Source of the DNA: Dichotomopilus funicola
Lineage: Eukaryota; Ascomycota; Sordariomycetes; Sordariales; Chaetomiaceae
Assembly: GCF_033296635.1 (NCBI RefSeq)
Contig: NW_026944075.1
Span: 154,835-218,834 of the forward strand
DNA length: 64,000 bases
Direction of reading: 5' to 3'
Part shown: piece after piece, positions 46,141 to 57,725 of the stretch
How positions within the stretch are numbered: the first letter of the stretch is position 1
Layout: each line of letters opens with the position of its first letter
Translations under genes and position numbers: made by a program
Notes under the pieces: model-generated
What the model was told of the DNA's origin: nothing
Databases searched by the model: none
What the model saw: only the letters and a program-made list of their open reading frames with translations

Positions 46141-46543
46141 CCGACTGTGTCAGCCAGGAGGTTGAAGACAAGGATGTCAGATTAATTACAGACAATACTG
46201 CTCCATCTATCATTCTCAATGCTACGGTCAGGCTTATAATGAATAGTGCCGGTCGGTCATCCCATGCGTTGGATCACAAGTCAAGTGAAGTTGAATGGGT
46301 AAGGTAGGTAATTACTGATATTGCCCCAAGTAAAAACGGTTGGCGGTTCACATCCAAAGTAAACAACTAATTCGCAACGGCTGCCTCCTGCATGCAAGTA
46401 CAGTACAATTCGGGTATCTCCATCAAGACAAGCCTTTCTCCTCCTTCGCTAATTAAAATACAGACGCGGGCCTCACGGTCTAAAGTGACCGGTATCCTCC
46501 ATGCCTCAACGCCGGGCCCAGTCCCTAAACAGCTGAGCTTCCT
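46141..46543. other. Intergenic region between convergent genes
   Basis: About 400 bp of AT-rich sequence at the 3' ends of the helicase and secreted protein genes. Nothing recognised. Confidence 0.5.
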
Positions 46544-47119
46544 CTAGAACAAGGCAAAGACAGCGGCAAGGGTCGCGACCCCCGCGGCGGCAGACACAAA
46601 TCTCTGCGTGGCTGACCCAGCAGAGTCAACGGCATCGTTGTACTTGTCCAGAGCAGCCGTGCACTGTGGAACGTCGGTGGCCACAATAAGCTCCAGCCCA
46701 GCCCCCGCGATGCCCGCAGCACCGTCTCCCGTGCATTCAGCAGCGGCACTGCTGAGATCGCCTGCAGCGGTGGACTGCCACCTTTCGAGACTGTTCATGT
46801 ACGCGCTCCAAGAGCTCGACAACGAGGCCGGGGGGGTGGGCGTGCTCATGGCGACCTTGCACACATCCGCGACGTTGGTGATCTGCGCACCGTCGTTGAT
46901 GACTTCTAGGACGGATGACATTTGGTCGTTGTCGTTGAACCAGCTTGCCAGAGCGCCTGTTGGGGCCGGCGGCATACCGGCCGTGATTTGCTGGAGTTCG
47001 TGGAGGCAGTCGGCGTCATCGCGGGCTAGGATCGGTGCCGGAGTCGGGGCCGGGGCCGGCTGGGCCAGTGCCGATACTGAAACCACAAAGGTGGCGGTAA
47101 GGAGGATGGAGGTTTGCAT
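46544..47119 (-). CDS. Secreted, probably GPI-anchored small protein
   Basis: Single-exon 191-aa protein starting at ATG 47119. Signal peptide MQTSILLTATFVVSVSALAQ is followed by a short Pro/Ala stretch and ILARDD. The body (about 35-160) has four cysteines (DADCLHEL, VADVCKVA, AAECTGD, VPQCTAAL), giving two likely disulfides. The C-terminus has Ser/Ala/Gly small residues then a hydrophobic end (AAAGVATLAAVFALF), the expected GPI attachment signal. Similar proteins in plant-associated fungi are sometimes called infection-structure-specific; that is a resemblance from memory only. It is likely a cell-surface protein of unknown function. Confidence 0.78.
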   Translation of the reverse strand: MQTSILLTATFVVSVSALAQPAPAPTPAPILARDDADCLHELQQITAGMPPAPTGALASWFNDNDQMSSVLEVINDGAQITNVADVCKVAMSTPTPPASLSSSWSAYMNSLERWQSTAAGDLSSAAAECTGDGAAGIAGAGLELIVATDVPQCTAALDKYNDAVDSAGSATQRFVSAAAGVATLAAVFALF

Positions 47120-49198
47120 GTTGATCTTGGGCGTGTTGGTGGATGATTGATGACGACTCAGGCCTTGTGGGGAATGATAAAGGCTCGGAAATGTTGACTT
47201 TCACTTATTAATTATGGTGCTGGAGAAATTGTTGAATTGCCGTGTTGTCTGGTTAGCTGAGCTCGAGATTGATGGCAAAATGGCTGGCGCGAGGGTCGAG
47301 AGAGTGATATTGTGACAAGAATAAGAGATTGTCGGATGTCTTGATATGAACCGAAGCACCACTCCTCAACCTTTGCAAGGAGTATTTAATATGTTTTGAA
47401 CCTTTGCAATTCTTTGCCGTCTTTCTCGGCGCAACTCCGCCAAGCGTGTAATACCGCGCCAACCGGCCAACGCGCCTTGGGCGCCATGCTCGGTGGCTGA
47501 GCTGTCTGCGCATTTCACACCAAACCTCCAATGAATATTTAGCACCTGGCCCGCTGTGGAGGTGCCAAGGTCGTTAGCCACGATCCTTCCTCGGCACATG
47601 TCCCCGCAAGGCATTCAGGAAATTATCTGGTGTTAAATGCAGAAAGATTGGGGCAAATCTCACGTCAGCGTTTGGAAGCGATCTTGGCTATCAGGCAACT
47701 GACCTTCAACCGCCCGTCGCAATCTTGCTGTTAACGTCCTGTTGGGATGTATCCGAAAATGGAAAACGCCTCGAGATCTGCGGTTTATAATTATCACGAT
47801 AATGGTTTGGTATCCTTCAACCCCAAAAGGTAAAATGACGTCAAAGGACAAAGCACAAGATCCGTACACGTACAGCCTCGACGGTTTGCCCAGCTTTGAA
47901 TCACATTTTCGCTTGTTCGGTGCCGGCAGCATGTTAAATCTCACCCCATGCTGCGTTGATATCCCCTCCTCCGTTTCCCATGCTTGAGTCGGCCTAATAG
48001 CTAGTCAACAACCAATTAATAGCCAAAATCCAAAATCGAATTGCCAAAGAGAAGCCGACGTGTTGGCCGCCTCAGATTGAACGGGTCAACGGGGAGCTAA
48101 CAGGTGTAGCGTTGATTCTGAGTTCTATTTTTCAGTTTCCACTTCTCCATATGTGGGAAATCTCATTCGTAGCCATCGCTTTGAAGAAATATTCGAAATT
48201 CATATCTCGGGGATCGCTGCAGATCAACGTCTCAGGATGTGAGATAGTCTACACCGAGTACTGATCATTTTACTCTAGCGAGGGCCTATCTAGTAATTCG
48301 TTGATAACTGTTTCGCCGAAGTCATATCCCGCATGATATAGGCAACAGTCAGAATTCCCAGACGGTCTTGTTCTGACGAAAACCAAGTTGGGAATCGATC
48401 TAGTGATGGTTCACCGTTCAACAGAAACTAGAATAGGGCCGTGAGCTGGGACAGGAGCCAAATAAGTCCGCTGGAGGGACTGGGGGTCGCGGGTCCCTAC
48501 GTTGTCCGATGCTCGCCATGTCGAGCTCTCCCTGGCATAGTCATTCTAATACGGCTTCAGTTTCACGCTCCTTCAGTTTCACGCTCCTGCAATGATAAGG
48601 ATGACGGAGGAAAGCGTGTGTTAAGTCCCCAAGTTGGGTTGGAATCCGACGGAACTCACGGCTTCTGAGTTAGTCTGCGGCATGGTCAATATACCCCGTC
48701 ACAGCAGTCCCCTCCACCAAACTGCGATTCATGACATATGCGGCAGGCAGTCAGATTCATTGGGCCTCGGCCGTTCTAGCTACCCCTTGAATACTGTGGG
48801 TTCGTGTCTTCAGGCAGCGTTAAGGTCACGTCGTCTCTTTTCTGACGTACCCTGCTCCTCGTACGCGGGCACTGTGGTGCTCCAGAGACGTAACACTGCT
48901 TGTGACGGAGCAGAAAGAACTTGAGTCCCGAGCATTCCAAGCCGAGTCGCGCTAGATCAGGCGCAGATTTGGCGTGGAAGCGTTTGACCACAAGGCCCGC
49001 CGGCGACGCCAACGTCACGGGCTTGACGGTCATATACGAGTAATGGAAGAGCTAGAGCAGTAGAGTCAACTTGAACAATGGACCGAGTTTCAGGAGTGCC
49101 AGCTTGGACGCCTTGATGGGTTCGGCACTAGAAAGGGATGCCGATTGCACTGGCAATGAGTTGAATGAGGTATCTATGGGATCGGCCAAAAGGCGCTA
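47120..49198. other. 2.1 kb gene-free accessory region
   Basis: No supportable gene on either strand. It contains a duplicated 16-mer (CTTCAGTTTCACGCTC twice, about 48555-48586). Composition is less GC-rich than the flanking genes, and frames are short and broken, consistent with decayed DNA. Confidence 0.55.
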
Positions 49199-50020
49199 TT
49201 AATGCCCAGATTGTCGGGACGAGGGATATAGGCGAACATAGTGGATCAGGGGAGCGTGGTCGGATGACCAGTGTGTGGGTGAACACGTGAGATTTGATGC
49301 TTTCAGGGCAATTTCCATCTGTGCCTTGAGCCTCGTCATGACTTCCTCTGCCGTTTGTATCTCGCAGCGCCAGCAATCCATGATCACCTGGCCGCACGGC
49401 AATTCCTGTACGCTTGGGAATATTTGCTGTGAGTAGCGAGCCTCCACCTCATCATCCGAGAGGTCCTCGTATGGCTGTCTGCTCGTCACGATTTCGTAAA
49501 TGGTAGAGCCGAGGGCAAAAATATCAGTTCTGACGGTTGGCGGCTCCTTTAGTGGCCGTGGGAGAAAAAACCTCGTGCTTTCAATCGCAGATCCTACAAT
49601 TCCGTCAAAAGAAGAGCCCGAGAAGTCGGTGATCTTGAGCCTAGAGTTTCAATCCAGCAGGAGGTTTTCGGGCTTGAGATCGCTGTGGATGATCCCGTGG
49701 GAATGGAGGAGATGCAAACCTTCGGCGGCATCACAAGCCCACTGCAGCCGCTCGGCAAGGGTGATTGTGGTGGCGGCGGCGGCAGCCTCGCGGAGATGCT
49801 CTCGTAGGCTACCTCTGGTCATGTACGGGTGGACGAGGCCTTCTTCAGGAGAGTATCTGATGAGTTGTAGTAACCGGTCGTGTTGTGGCAGTTTCTGGTA
49901 GATTTGAAATTCGCGCTCAAGATCTCGATGACAGGCCTCGTAGTCCCGTTCCGAGTAGATGCATTTCCTCACGTTCTCACATGGGAGGCGTTCTATTAAC
50001 CCACTACTCCCCGCGGACAC
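49199..50020 (-). pseudogene. Remnant of a fungal-type protein kinase, in-frame stop codon
   Basis: One continuous minus-strand frame reads as a protein kinase but has a TGA at 49651-49649 and no ATG at its upstream edge. Seen in order: EREFQIYQKLPQHDRLLQLI, GLVHPYMTRGSLREHL, the catalytic loop HSDLKPENLLLD, the stop, then RLKITDFSGSSFDG (DFG as DFS), FFLPRPL and TDIFALGSTIYEI. HSD and DFS variants are known in a fungus-specific kinase group, so they may not themselves be defects. The stop replaces one residue between LLLD and NSRLK; a CGA to TGA change would suffice and is the type produced by cytosine deamination or RIP. An upstream exon could exist past an acceptor at about 50021-50022. 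Otherwise the frame is intact, so inactivation looks recent. Confidence 0.75.
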
Positions 50021-50948
50021 TACGTTCTATTTCCCCGTGGTTAATAAATAATTGCAGAAGAAAAAAAACCGGCCTAGGCGGAACTTAGGCAGGAGATCGA
50101 TCCGTCAAGCTCGTTCAAGGGGAGTAGCGTACTTTCCGGTTAGTTAATCAGGTTGATGCGTGCGCGGACTGAGGAGCGGCCGGAGGAGCAGGAGGGATCT
50201 TTTGTGGAAGATGTATTGTTATGGGCTTGGCGATGCAGCTCAAGAGTAGGAGGCATTTTTTGGTGTCGAGGGTTGAAGAAGTCAAGCCTGAGCGGAAATG
50301 CTGAAAAACAAATGGGTAGAGTCTTAAAGAGGATGGTGATGAGCCGGGAATTCGGTTTTCTAAGACTAAGAGACTTGAGAATGGGCCCCTAGGTCAAGAG
50401 GGGCTAAAGCAATTGAAGAAACTACAAGCGAGGGATATAGCTGCGTTTACCCCGGTAGGTGAATACTCTGGCTATACTGTACTATGTCGGGATGACTCTC
50501 GCGCAAATTCGTGGTGCGTGCGACGGTCGTTACAAACGCACCATCACATGAGGAGAATCGAGATGGCCCGGACGTCGCTGGGAGCAAGCTGCACTCAACC
50601 ATCAAATGGAGGACTTCTTCGACGGGGCGGGTCCTCCGTTTGAAAGTTAATTACTTCCGCGGCTGAAGAGGTTCAAGACGGCGAGTATTTTCAGGTCGAG
50701 GATCTGATTCAAGGCCCCATCGCCAGGGCGTTAGGAAGCTCTGCTGACTAATCAACGTTCATTTGAATCCTGGCACAGTTGGAGTGTGCTGAGCGCTTCT
50801 GCTGGAAAACGAACACAGCGGCATCACCTGATCAAGCTTAGTCATTTTTGACATTCTCTTCTTCTGCGGCAACCGCTACGTGGATAGGTAATTAGAATAT
50901 TCTTCCAGCCGGAATTATATTATGCCATGAATACTTTGACATGTCGAC
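50021..50948. other. Intergenic accessory region, no gene seen
   Basis: Between the kinase remnant and the nucleotidyltransferase-like gene. It may hold a lost first exon of the kinase, but no start is visible. Confidence 0.5.
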
Positions 50949-51838
50949 ATGCCCGCATCTGACACTCATGACCTCCTCCCCGGGGCGCGCGACGATACTG
51001 GCCTAGAACCGGACAACCATGGGGTCACGGCCATTCTCGATGTCGTCCAGCGACTTGCCGCTGCGGACGTTCCTTCATGTGTGGTCGGTGTGAGGGCGCT
51101 GCGTTACTATGGGGCCGGGCGGGTCACAAATGTAGTTGATTCCCTTTTCTTTATTCATTTTATTTTCTTCTTCTATCGGGGTAACGGGGTTCTCTCCGCG
51201 CGGCGATGAATATTTGATCACTCACTAACCACGACCAGGAATGGGACCTCTGCATCCCCGATTCAATGCTAGACACAGCTCGGGAGGTTATTATTTCCAC
51301 CGACGACGGCAAATACCAGGCTGCCCGCCCACCGCCTCCCGTTCCTTGGTCCCGCCGACATGTGTTTTCATGTTTCCGTCTCAAGGGCTACAACTTTTGG
51401 GTTTTGCTCGTCCCCTCATCGGATTGCTTCGTCGATCCTTCGTTGACGGAGCACGTGGAAAAGAGTCGAAACGGAGTACCATATGCGTCCATGATTCAGT
51501 TTGCGCGCTCACTGCTGCTGCAGCAACTGACGGCTGACCTGGCCGATTTCATCGATGGGATGGATTTGGACGTTGACTGGGGGGGACGCAACGTTGGTTT
51601 TGCGGGGCTTCAAGAGGAGAGCGTCAAGTTTAATGCGTTGCGGAATGAGCGAGTCATCACTGATGGGGGAAACCGAAGCGGATTCTGTTACCCTATGGAT
51701 TTAGGAGAGCTTTGGCGACGGAAGGCAAGCAAGGAAGCTAAGGAGAAGAGGGTCGAGCCGATGAAGAAGGGGCGATATCTTACGTCCTGGAGAAGGATCA
51801 ATTCAGAGGATCCAAGGACGAGAGATCGTCCTGTATGA
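50949..51838 (+). CDS. Nucleotidyltransferase-like conserved fungal protein
   Basis: Exons 50949-51131 and 51239-51838, with intron 51132-51238 (GTAGTT..CAG, branch CTAAC, phase 0); 260 aa. The splice restores YYGAGRVTNEWDLCIPDSML. The N-terminus shows a helix (VTAILDVVQRLAAADVPSCV), then VGVRALRYYGAGRVTN and DLCIPD. This layout matches a large fungal family in which a G-x-A-L-x-YY-G segment precedes a D-x-(E/D) strand, like minimal nucleotidyltransferases. Only one acidic residue of a possible pair is present here, so catalysis is doubtful. The remainder (ASMIQFARSLLLQQL, DLADFIDGMDL) is helical, and the end is basic. No operon-like context exists. I infer the fold from pattern alone. Confidence 0.62.
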
Positions 51839-51947
51839 GGTACTTTTCGTAGGTAGGTATAATTATGAATACAGAGAGGAATACCGATTTGGCCGAACTA
51901 ATTGCTCATTGAAATCTGTAGACACAACACTTGAATTACATTTTTGT

Positions 51948-54356
51948 TCACCTAAATTGATACCGCACCTCCTTCCGGATCTCCGCGGCCAGCCGCAGGG
52001 TCTCGGTCCTGCTAGTCCGCGAAAAGACATTAAACCACGCCAGGAATGAATTGTACCCGTCCCGCGCTGGATGGGGAATCTTCTGCCCCCGATGCACCAA
52101 ACACCCACTCCGACTCACATGTCTCGCGAGGTCCGGCCGGCGCGCAAACAGCTCGGCGACGATATCGTCCGAGTCGAAGATACCCTCGCACCGGTCGGCG
52201 TCATACTCGGTCGGGATGAACACCATGGCACACGTGTACTGTGGGCCCGAGGCGAAGGGCTGGGAGAGCGCTCGCAGCCGCTCGTCATCGCGGAGAGCCG
52301 ACAGGAGGGTGGTGGCCCAGTAGTCGACGCCCCAGGTTGACTCGATCACGAGGCTGCCCTTCATGCCGGGCGGGCGGGGGTTGATTTCAATGAGCCATGC
52401 CTGAGGGGCTTCATCCCGCTCAGGAGAAGACTTGATTCGCAGGTCGACAACACCCCTTTGGTGGTCATAGGCGTATTCGGTGGTGGAGTTTTGGATCCGG
52501 CCTTCGAGATGGAACATACCGGTTCGGAATCCGAGCCGGAGGAGACTGGCGTGGAAGGAATCGCGCAGTATTTCAATCTCACGCCGGGGCAGCGACGAAG
52601 GGAAGACGCTGCACATCTCGATGAACGTGTTGAGGGAGGAATCACTCCTGGCTCCGCTCACATGCCCATGCCTGTCGATGGTTGTACCGTCTTCTTCATC
52701 ATCAAAATCATCCTCGTCTTCGGCCGTCTTGGGCATGTCATCACACACCTCGAAGAACAAAAGTTCGCCGTCAAGCATCACCAGGTTGACATCGACCTCG
52801 GGGCCGGCACAGTACGGTTCCATCACAAACTCGGTTCCGTGCCGCGAAATGTCGATCGAGTCCACGGCCGCCCGGATCTCGGACTTATGATGCACAAGAC
52901 TCACACCCTCCGAGCTCCAGCCGTTACACGGCTTAATAATGAGCGGGTAGGGCATCCCACCGTCATTGGAAGACGCAATAGCAACCGCCTCATCAGCGCT
53001 GTTGGCCAGGTGCGCCTGGTGGCCCTCAAAGACGCTCGTCTCGTACTTGTTGGTAGCAATCAGATACGGAGCCGGGTTCTCGGTGGGAAAGCCGAGTCTC
53101 TGGCAGGCGCGCGCAACAGGGTTCATGTACGATTCGCACAGCGTCAGCAGCCCGTCGATTGGGATGCCGCAGGACCGGACTGTCGCCACGATGCGGTCCT
53201 CGAAGTCTTCCTGTGGGGGGTCGTGCAGGGCTAGCGGGACAAAGGCCATGCGCCAGTCCCGGAACTCGGGGTCATCCATCCAGTGGCCGACATTGTCCAT
53301 GGCCACAATGTCAATGCCGAGCGCCTTGGCTGCGCCGTAGACAGAGGGCCCTGTCCCGCCATAGCGCGGGTGACAGCGGCCGGCCTCGATGATGGCGAGT
53401 GTCCTGCGAGGGTGCAAGCTGCGGGTGAGCCAGGGGAAGGAAAGTCTGTCGTGGAGTTGAGCATCCAAAGCGATGGAGGCCTTTTGCAGGTTGATTTTAA
53501 CGCCCGTGTCGTCATGATCGCGGAGGATGATGCCCGCTGCCGACCGACGAAGCAGATGGCTTAGCCATCCACAGCATTCGTCGGCCCCTTCGACGATGAC
53601 ATCGCCTCCAGCAAAGTACTGGCGAGGTGCAGCAAAAGTCGCGACAGACTCGACGTGCTCGCTGTCTTTCAAGCGGAGCGAGACGATGTCCGACCGCGCG
53701 ATGTACCCGGCCGTACTGGGGATGATGAGCTTGGCCAGCTGGGCGCGGCGAGTCGACTGGGCGGCCTTGAGGAGGTCTTCCAAGAACTGGAGGGCCTCGG
53801 ATGAGCCGACCGAAGTGCGGGTTGCTTCCACACTCTCGCCATAGGGCGTCGATACGACGAGGCGCTCGTCATTGGCCGGTGCGGCCTGGGTTCCGTGAGT
53901 CCGAGGTCCAAGGTTCAGCTGGACCTGGTGGTGGTGATGGTGCAGCCCATTTCCATTTCCGTTAGCCTGCTGCTTGCCGGGCTCGAGCAGCAGGTCAAGC
54001 GAGACGAACGGCTCGTGGGGGTCCCCCGACTGGCCGAATGTGGCGTTCGGTGCAGCTTTCCAACTAGCCTCGAAGGTAACTGCGTAGAGGGGGTTCACGT
54101 TAGTACCAAGGAGCTAGTCTAAAGAACTAATCACTAGTGGTGCGTATCGACCGTGGTACTCTGGTAAAAGACCGCGGTAAAAGCCCGCCTACCAGCCCCG
54201 CGATACGCACCACAGTGACGACACACGGGACAACGAGGGGTATTGCCGCATCTTGGGTCGTCTTGGGGGGGTTCTTAGTAGAAGACTGCAGCTTGGGTTA
54301 CCTTGTCCCGTCTTTCCATCCACCAATAACAGCTTCTGCCCCGCAGTCGTGGCCAT
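51948..54356 (-). CDS. ATP-grasp ligase, carnosine-synthase-like, likely biosynthetic cluster enzyme
   Basis: ATP-dependent carboxylate-amine ligase of 728 aa. A short first exon, 54356-54302, is joined over intron 54080-54301 (GTAACC..CAG, 222 bp) to 54079-51948, giving MATTAGQKLLLVDGKTGQVTFEASW. The long downstream frame itself has no ATG, which supports this start. The N-terminal 300 residues include DNVGHWMDDPEFRDWRMAFV and LLTLCESYMNPVARACQRLG, as in ATP-grasp dipeptide ligases. The ATP-grasp fold has YPLIIKPCNGWSSEGV (ATP lysine, about 400), EFVMEPYCAGPEVDVNLVM (about 440) and the metal-binding WLIEINPRPPGMKG (about 583). An acidic insertion (EDEDDFDDEEDG) lies between. It likely joins an amino acid to an acid through an acyl-phosphate. 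It is divergent from the isopropylmalate synthase gene 1.1 kb away. Confidence 0.85.
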
Positions 54357-55491
54357 GACGCTTTATCAGAAGGTCGTGATCGGCTCGCTTGTTGAAACGT
54401 TGAGCTGGTCTTGCATGTGCAGTTGATGCTTGCTTGCTGGTTGCGTGATTCGAGATGGGGATGAGGTTTTGGGGGTCTTGCATCGGGGCCTTTTCAATTC
54501 ATCTCCGTGGCTATGCACGAGTGCGAGGAAGGGGGCAACTTTTTCTTGCTTCCGCCTGCTCTTCCCGTGTTGGATGCTAGCATTGTTGGGATCAATAGGA
54601 TGCTGCTATGGAGCTTTGCCCTGGACTGTCTTGGGGGCCAACCACGGTCAATGTCACCTGAGCCAATCATTTCCGGACCGCCCGAAGGAACGGAATGCAT
54701 GGTCATCCCCTGGCGTCTAGATCAACCATGTTACTCGGTCCGTGTCAGTCCTAACGTAAGCCTAGGAGCCGCAGCAAACCACCAGGTACTGTGTACAGTA
54801 CAAGGGCTAGAACCTCACCGGTGAGCATCCCTGGCGTCCCTGGAAAACAAATTAGCACTGTGGACATCAGCCTGCACTTCACCTGCCAATGTATGTACAA
54901 TGTATTCGTAATTACATTGCACACTTTTCCACGTCAGCCAAGGAAATCACACGTTTCGACCTTTGAGTCGCGAATAAGGTCGTCTTGCACATGCACGCAG
55001 CACACCCAGTGCACATGCACACCTCGATACTGCGTACACTACACTCACACATTCACACATCCACGTAGACAGACACACCTCCACACCTCAGCTCCGAGGG
55101 CATCTCGCACTCTTCCAGCTGGTTGCCTACTACCTCAACCGAGCCTCTGCATCAAGCCATCAACCTCCTTGCGTGCGAGCAGCTCGCAAAATACGCACAT
55201 ACCCGCTTTTACCCCCCAATGTCCCCCAATGTCCATCAGCTTGCATCAAGTCGTAGAGAGAGAGAGTACATAGTAATGCAATAGATCGGATCTCTGATAT
55301 CTGTGGACTAGCCCAAACCCCAAGCAGTATTCTCGGTGACTTGTGTGCTGTTTCCGTTTTGTAGGCACTCGGTAAGAGGTAACTCACGCGGCAAAAGCGC
55401 AAATCTCGGGGCCTTCCTTCTGCAATATTGACAGATCCATTCCTTCCCGCTCAACGATACCCGAGATCCTGCGTGGTGAACGACTAGCAGG
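54357..55491. promoter_or_regulatory. Divergent promoter of ATP-grasp and isopropylmalate synthase genes
   Basis: 1.1 kb between two opposite start codons. It holds CATGCACGCA (54990-54999) and GTACACTAC (55034-55042, reverse of GTAGTGTAC), both also found upstream of the P450/dioxygenase pair. CA-rich simple sequence covers 54985-55100. No gene seen. Confidence 0.6.
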
Positions 55492-57725
55492 ATGCCGATG
55501 TAGGAGCTGTCTTAACCCTCCTTCGTCTCGATTCCCACTCTGGACTGCGTCCACGTTCACTTTAACTAACACGGATGAACCCATCTCAGGCTCAGCAAAG
55601 CCTCCGACAAGTACGCGGCCTTCAAGGCCCCGTCGCTGCCGGACCGAACATGGCCGTCTAAGAAATTGACCAAGCCTCCGAGGTGGTTGTCGACAGATCT
55701 CCGCGATGGAAACCAGGCACTGGCAAGCCCCATGGTCAGTCCGTCCTCTCTCCTCGAGGCTGAACCACGACTGCGAGTCGTCACGGTCGTACAATCGAAC
55801 AAAAAGGGGTGAAAATCAAAAGAAAAAGGAGGTCATATGATACAGCTAACACAATAACAACAGAACCCCGAGCAGAAATGGAACTACTTCCAGCTGCTCG
55901 TCGACATCGGCTTCAAGGAGATCGAGGTGGGCTTCCCGGCGTCGTCAGACATGGACTTCCAGTTCGCACAAAAGTGCGTAGCTGAGGGTCCCTCAGACGT
56001 CTGGCTGGAGGTCATGACACCCTGCCGAAAGGACTTCATCCGACGCACCGTCGAGGCCGTCCGCGGCGCCAAGCGCATCATCGTCAGCCTGTACATCGCC
56101 ACCAGCGACAACTTCATCGACACCGTCTTCAACACCACGCGCGAGGCCCAACTACGCACCGCCGTCGAGCACGCCGCTTACCTCAAGTCGGTCACCAAGG
56201 ACGACCCGGCCCATAAGGACACCACCTGGGCCCTCATGTGGAGTCCAGAGACTTTTTCTGATACCGACCCGGCTTTCGCCATCGAGATCTGCCGCGCCGT
56301 CAAGGAGGCCTGGGAGCCGACGCCGGAAGTCCCCATCATCCTCAACCTGCCGGCCACCGTCGAGATGTCGACACCCAACGTGTTTGCCGACCAGGTCGAG
56401 ATCTTTTCGAGGGGGTTTGCCGGGGATGACTCTGTCTGTGTGTCGCTGCACCCGCACAACGATCGTGGGTGTGCTGTGGCAGCCACTGAGCTAGGCCAGC
56501 TGGCTGGTGCCACGCGGGTGGAGGGGTGTCTGTTTGGTAACGGCGAGCGGACGGGGAATGTGGACTTGGTGACGCTGGCACTGAACTTGTACACGCAGGG
56601 CATCGATCCCGGCCTGGACCTGTCAAATCTGCCGCATATCCGCAAGACGGTCGAGACACTGACGCAGATTCCGGTGCATACTCGGGCGCCGTACGCCGGT
56701 GACTCGGTCTTTGTGGCGTACAGTGGTGGGCATCAGGATGCGATCCACAAGGGGTTCAAGAAGTGGACGGCGGGCTTGAACGATACGAATAACAGTAACA
56801 ACAACAGCAAAAGCCAAATCTGGAAAGTCCCTTACCTCGCCATCGACCCGCGAGACATCGGCGCGACCTACGAGGCCGTGATCCGCGTCAACTCGCAGAG
56901 CGGAAAGGGAGGTATCGCCTGGGTGCTGTCCCAGGCCCTGCGTCTCGAAGCCCCCAAGGCTATCCTCGGCGCTTTCTCGCCCGTCGTCAAGACCGAGTCC
57001 GAAGCGAAAGGCCGTACCCTCCTCCCGGAGGAGCTCACCGAGTTGTTCCTGCGGCAGTACTCCGTGCGCGAGCGCGATCCGCGCGTGCTTTCGCTCGTGA
57101 AGAGGGAGCTTCAACCAGACTCGCCGACAAGCACATCTTCGGCCGCCAGTACCGCAGGGCTCGTCCGCATCGAGACGGTCATCCTAGTCAACGGTCTCCC
57201 CCGCCAGCTCGTCGGCCACGGCACTTCCAACCTGGAAGCTGTCCGCTTCGGCCTGTCCGCGTTTGCGGACTGCCGTCTCGAGTTCACGTGTACGCTGGGC
57301 AAGCTGGCCGCGACGGTGGCGAGCGATGGAGGATTCGCGGCGTCTGACGCCCAGGCCATTGCTATTGTCATGTGCTCTGGTGGGAAACGAGTCACATGGG
57401 GCGTCAAGACGGCCGATACGGAGGAGGAGGCTATTCTGCTTGCGGCGCTGTCGGCTGCTTTGGTAGGTGACACTGCGTGTTTACAGTTTTGCCCCGTGTT
57501 TTCCCCCGTGTTTTTGTGTTACCGTTACACTCTCCCTAATCCCTATAGGTTTCTCAATTTTATTTTTTGTTTATTGGATGACTTATTGGGGAAGTTATTG
57601 CTTTACTCATGCTGACGAACAACCTTTTTTACACACAGGATTGGCACAAGGAACTTCCGCTGCACCACCAGCGACTGCGGCTGCTTCCCATCGTCCACTC
57701 ACCGATCGTACAGGCGGTGGCGTAG
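55492..57725 (+). CDS. 2-isopropylmalate synthase paralogue with diverged regulatory domain
   Basis: Claisen-type enzyme that condenses acetyl-CoA with a 2-oxo acid, as in leucine synthesis. Four exons: 55492-55499 (8 bases, ATGCCGAT), 55590-55734, 55864-57462, 57639-57725; 612 aa. The start gives MPMLSKASDKYAAFKAPSLP, close to the usual fungal LeuA opening. Exon 2 cannot start by itself, because an in-frame TGA lies just before it. Catalytic features: LSTDLRDGNQAL, GFKEIEVGFP, the metal ligands in VSLHPHNDRG, and EGCLFGNGERTGNVDLVTLA. A poly-Asn insert lies near residue 340. The C-terminal third (about 460-612) is recognisable as the leucine-sensing region but strongly altered (TCTLGKLAATVASDGGFAAS). 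With its ATP-grasp, P450 and dioxygenase neighbours, this suggests a pathway-specific copy making a 2-isopropylmalate-like or homologated acid. It may instead be a housekeeping LeuA. Confidence 0.87.
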
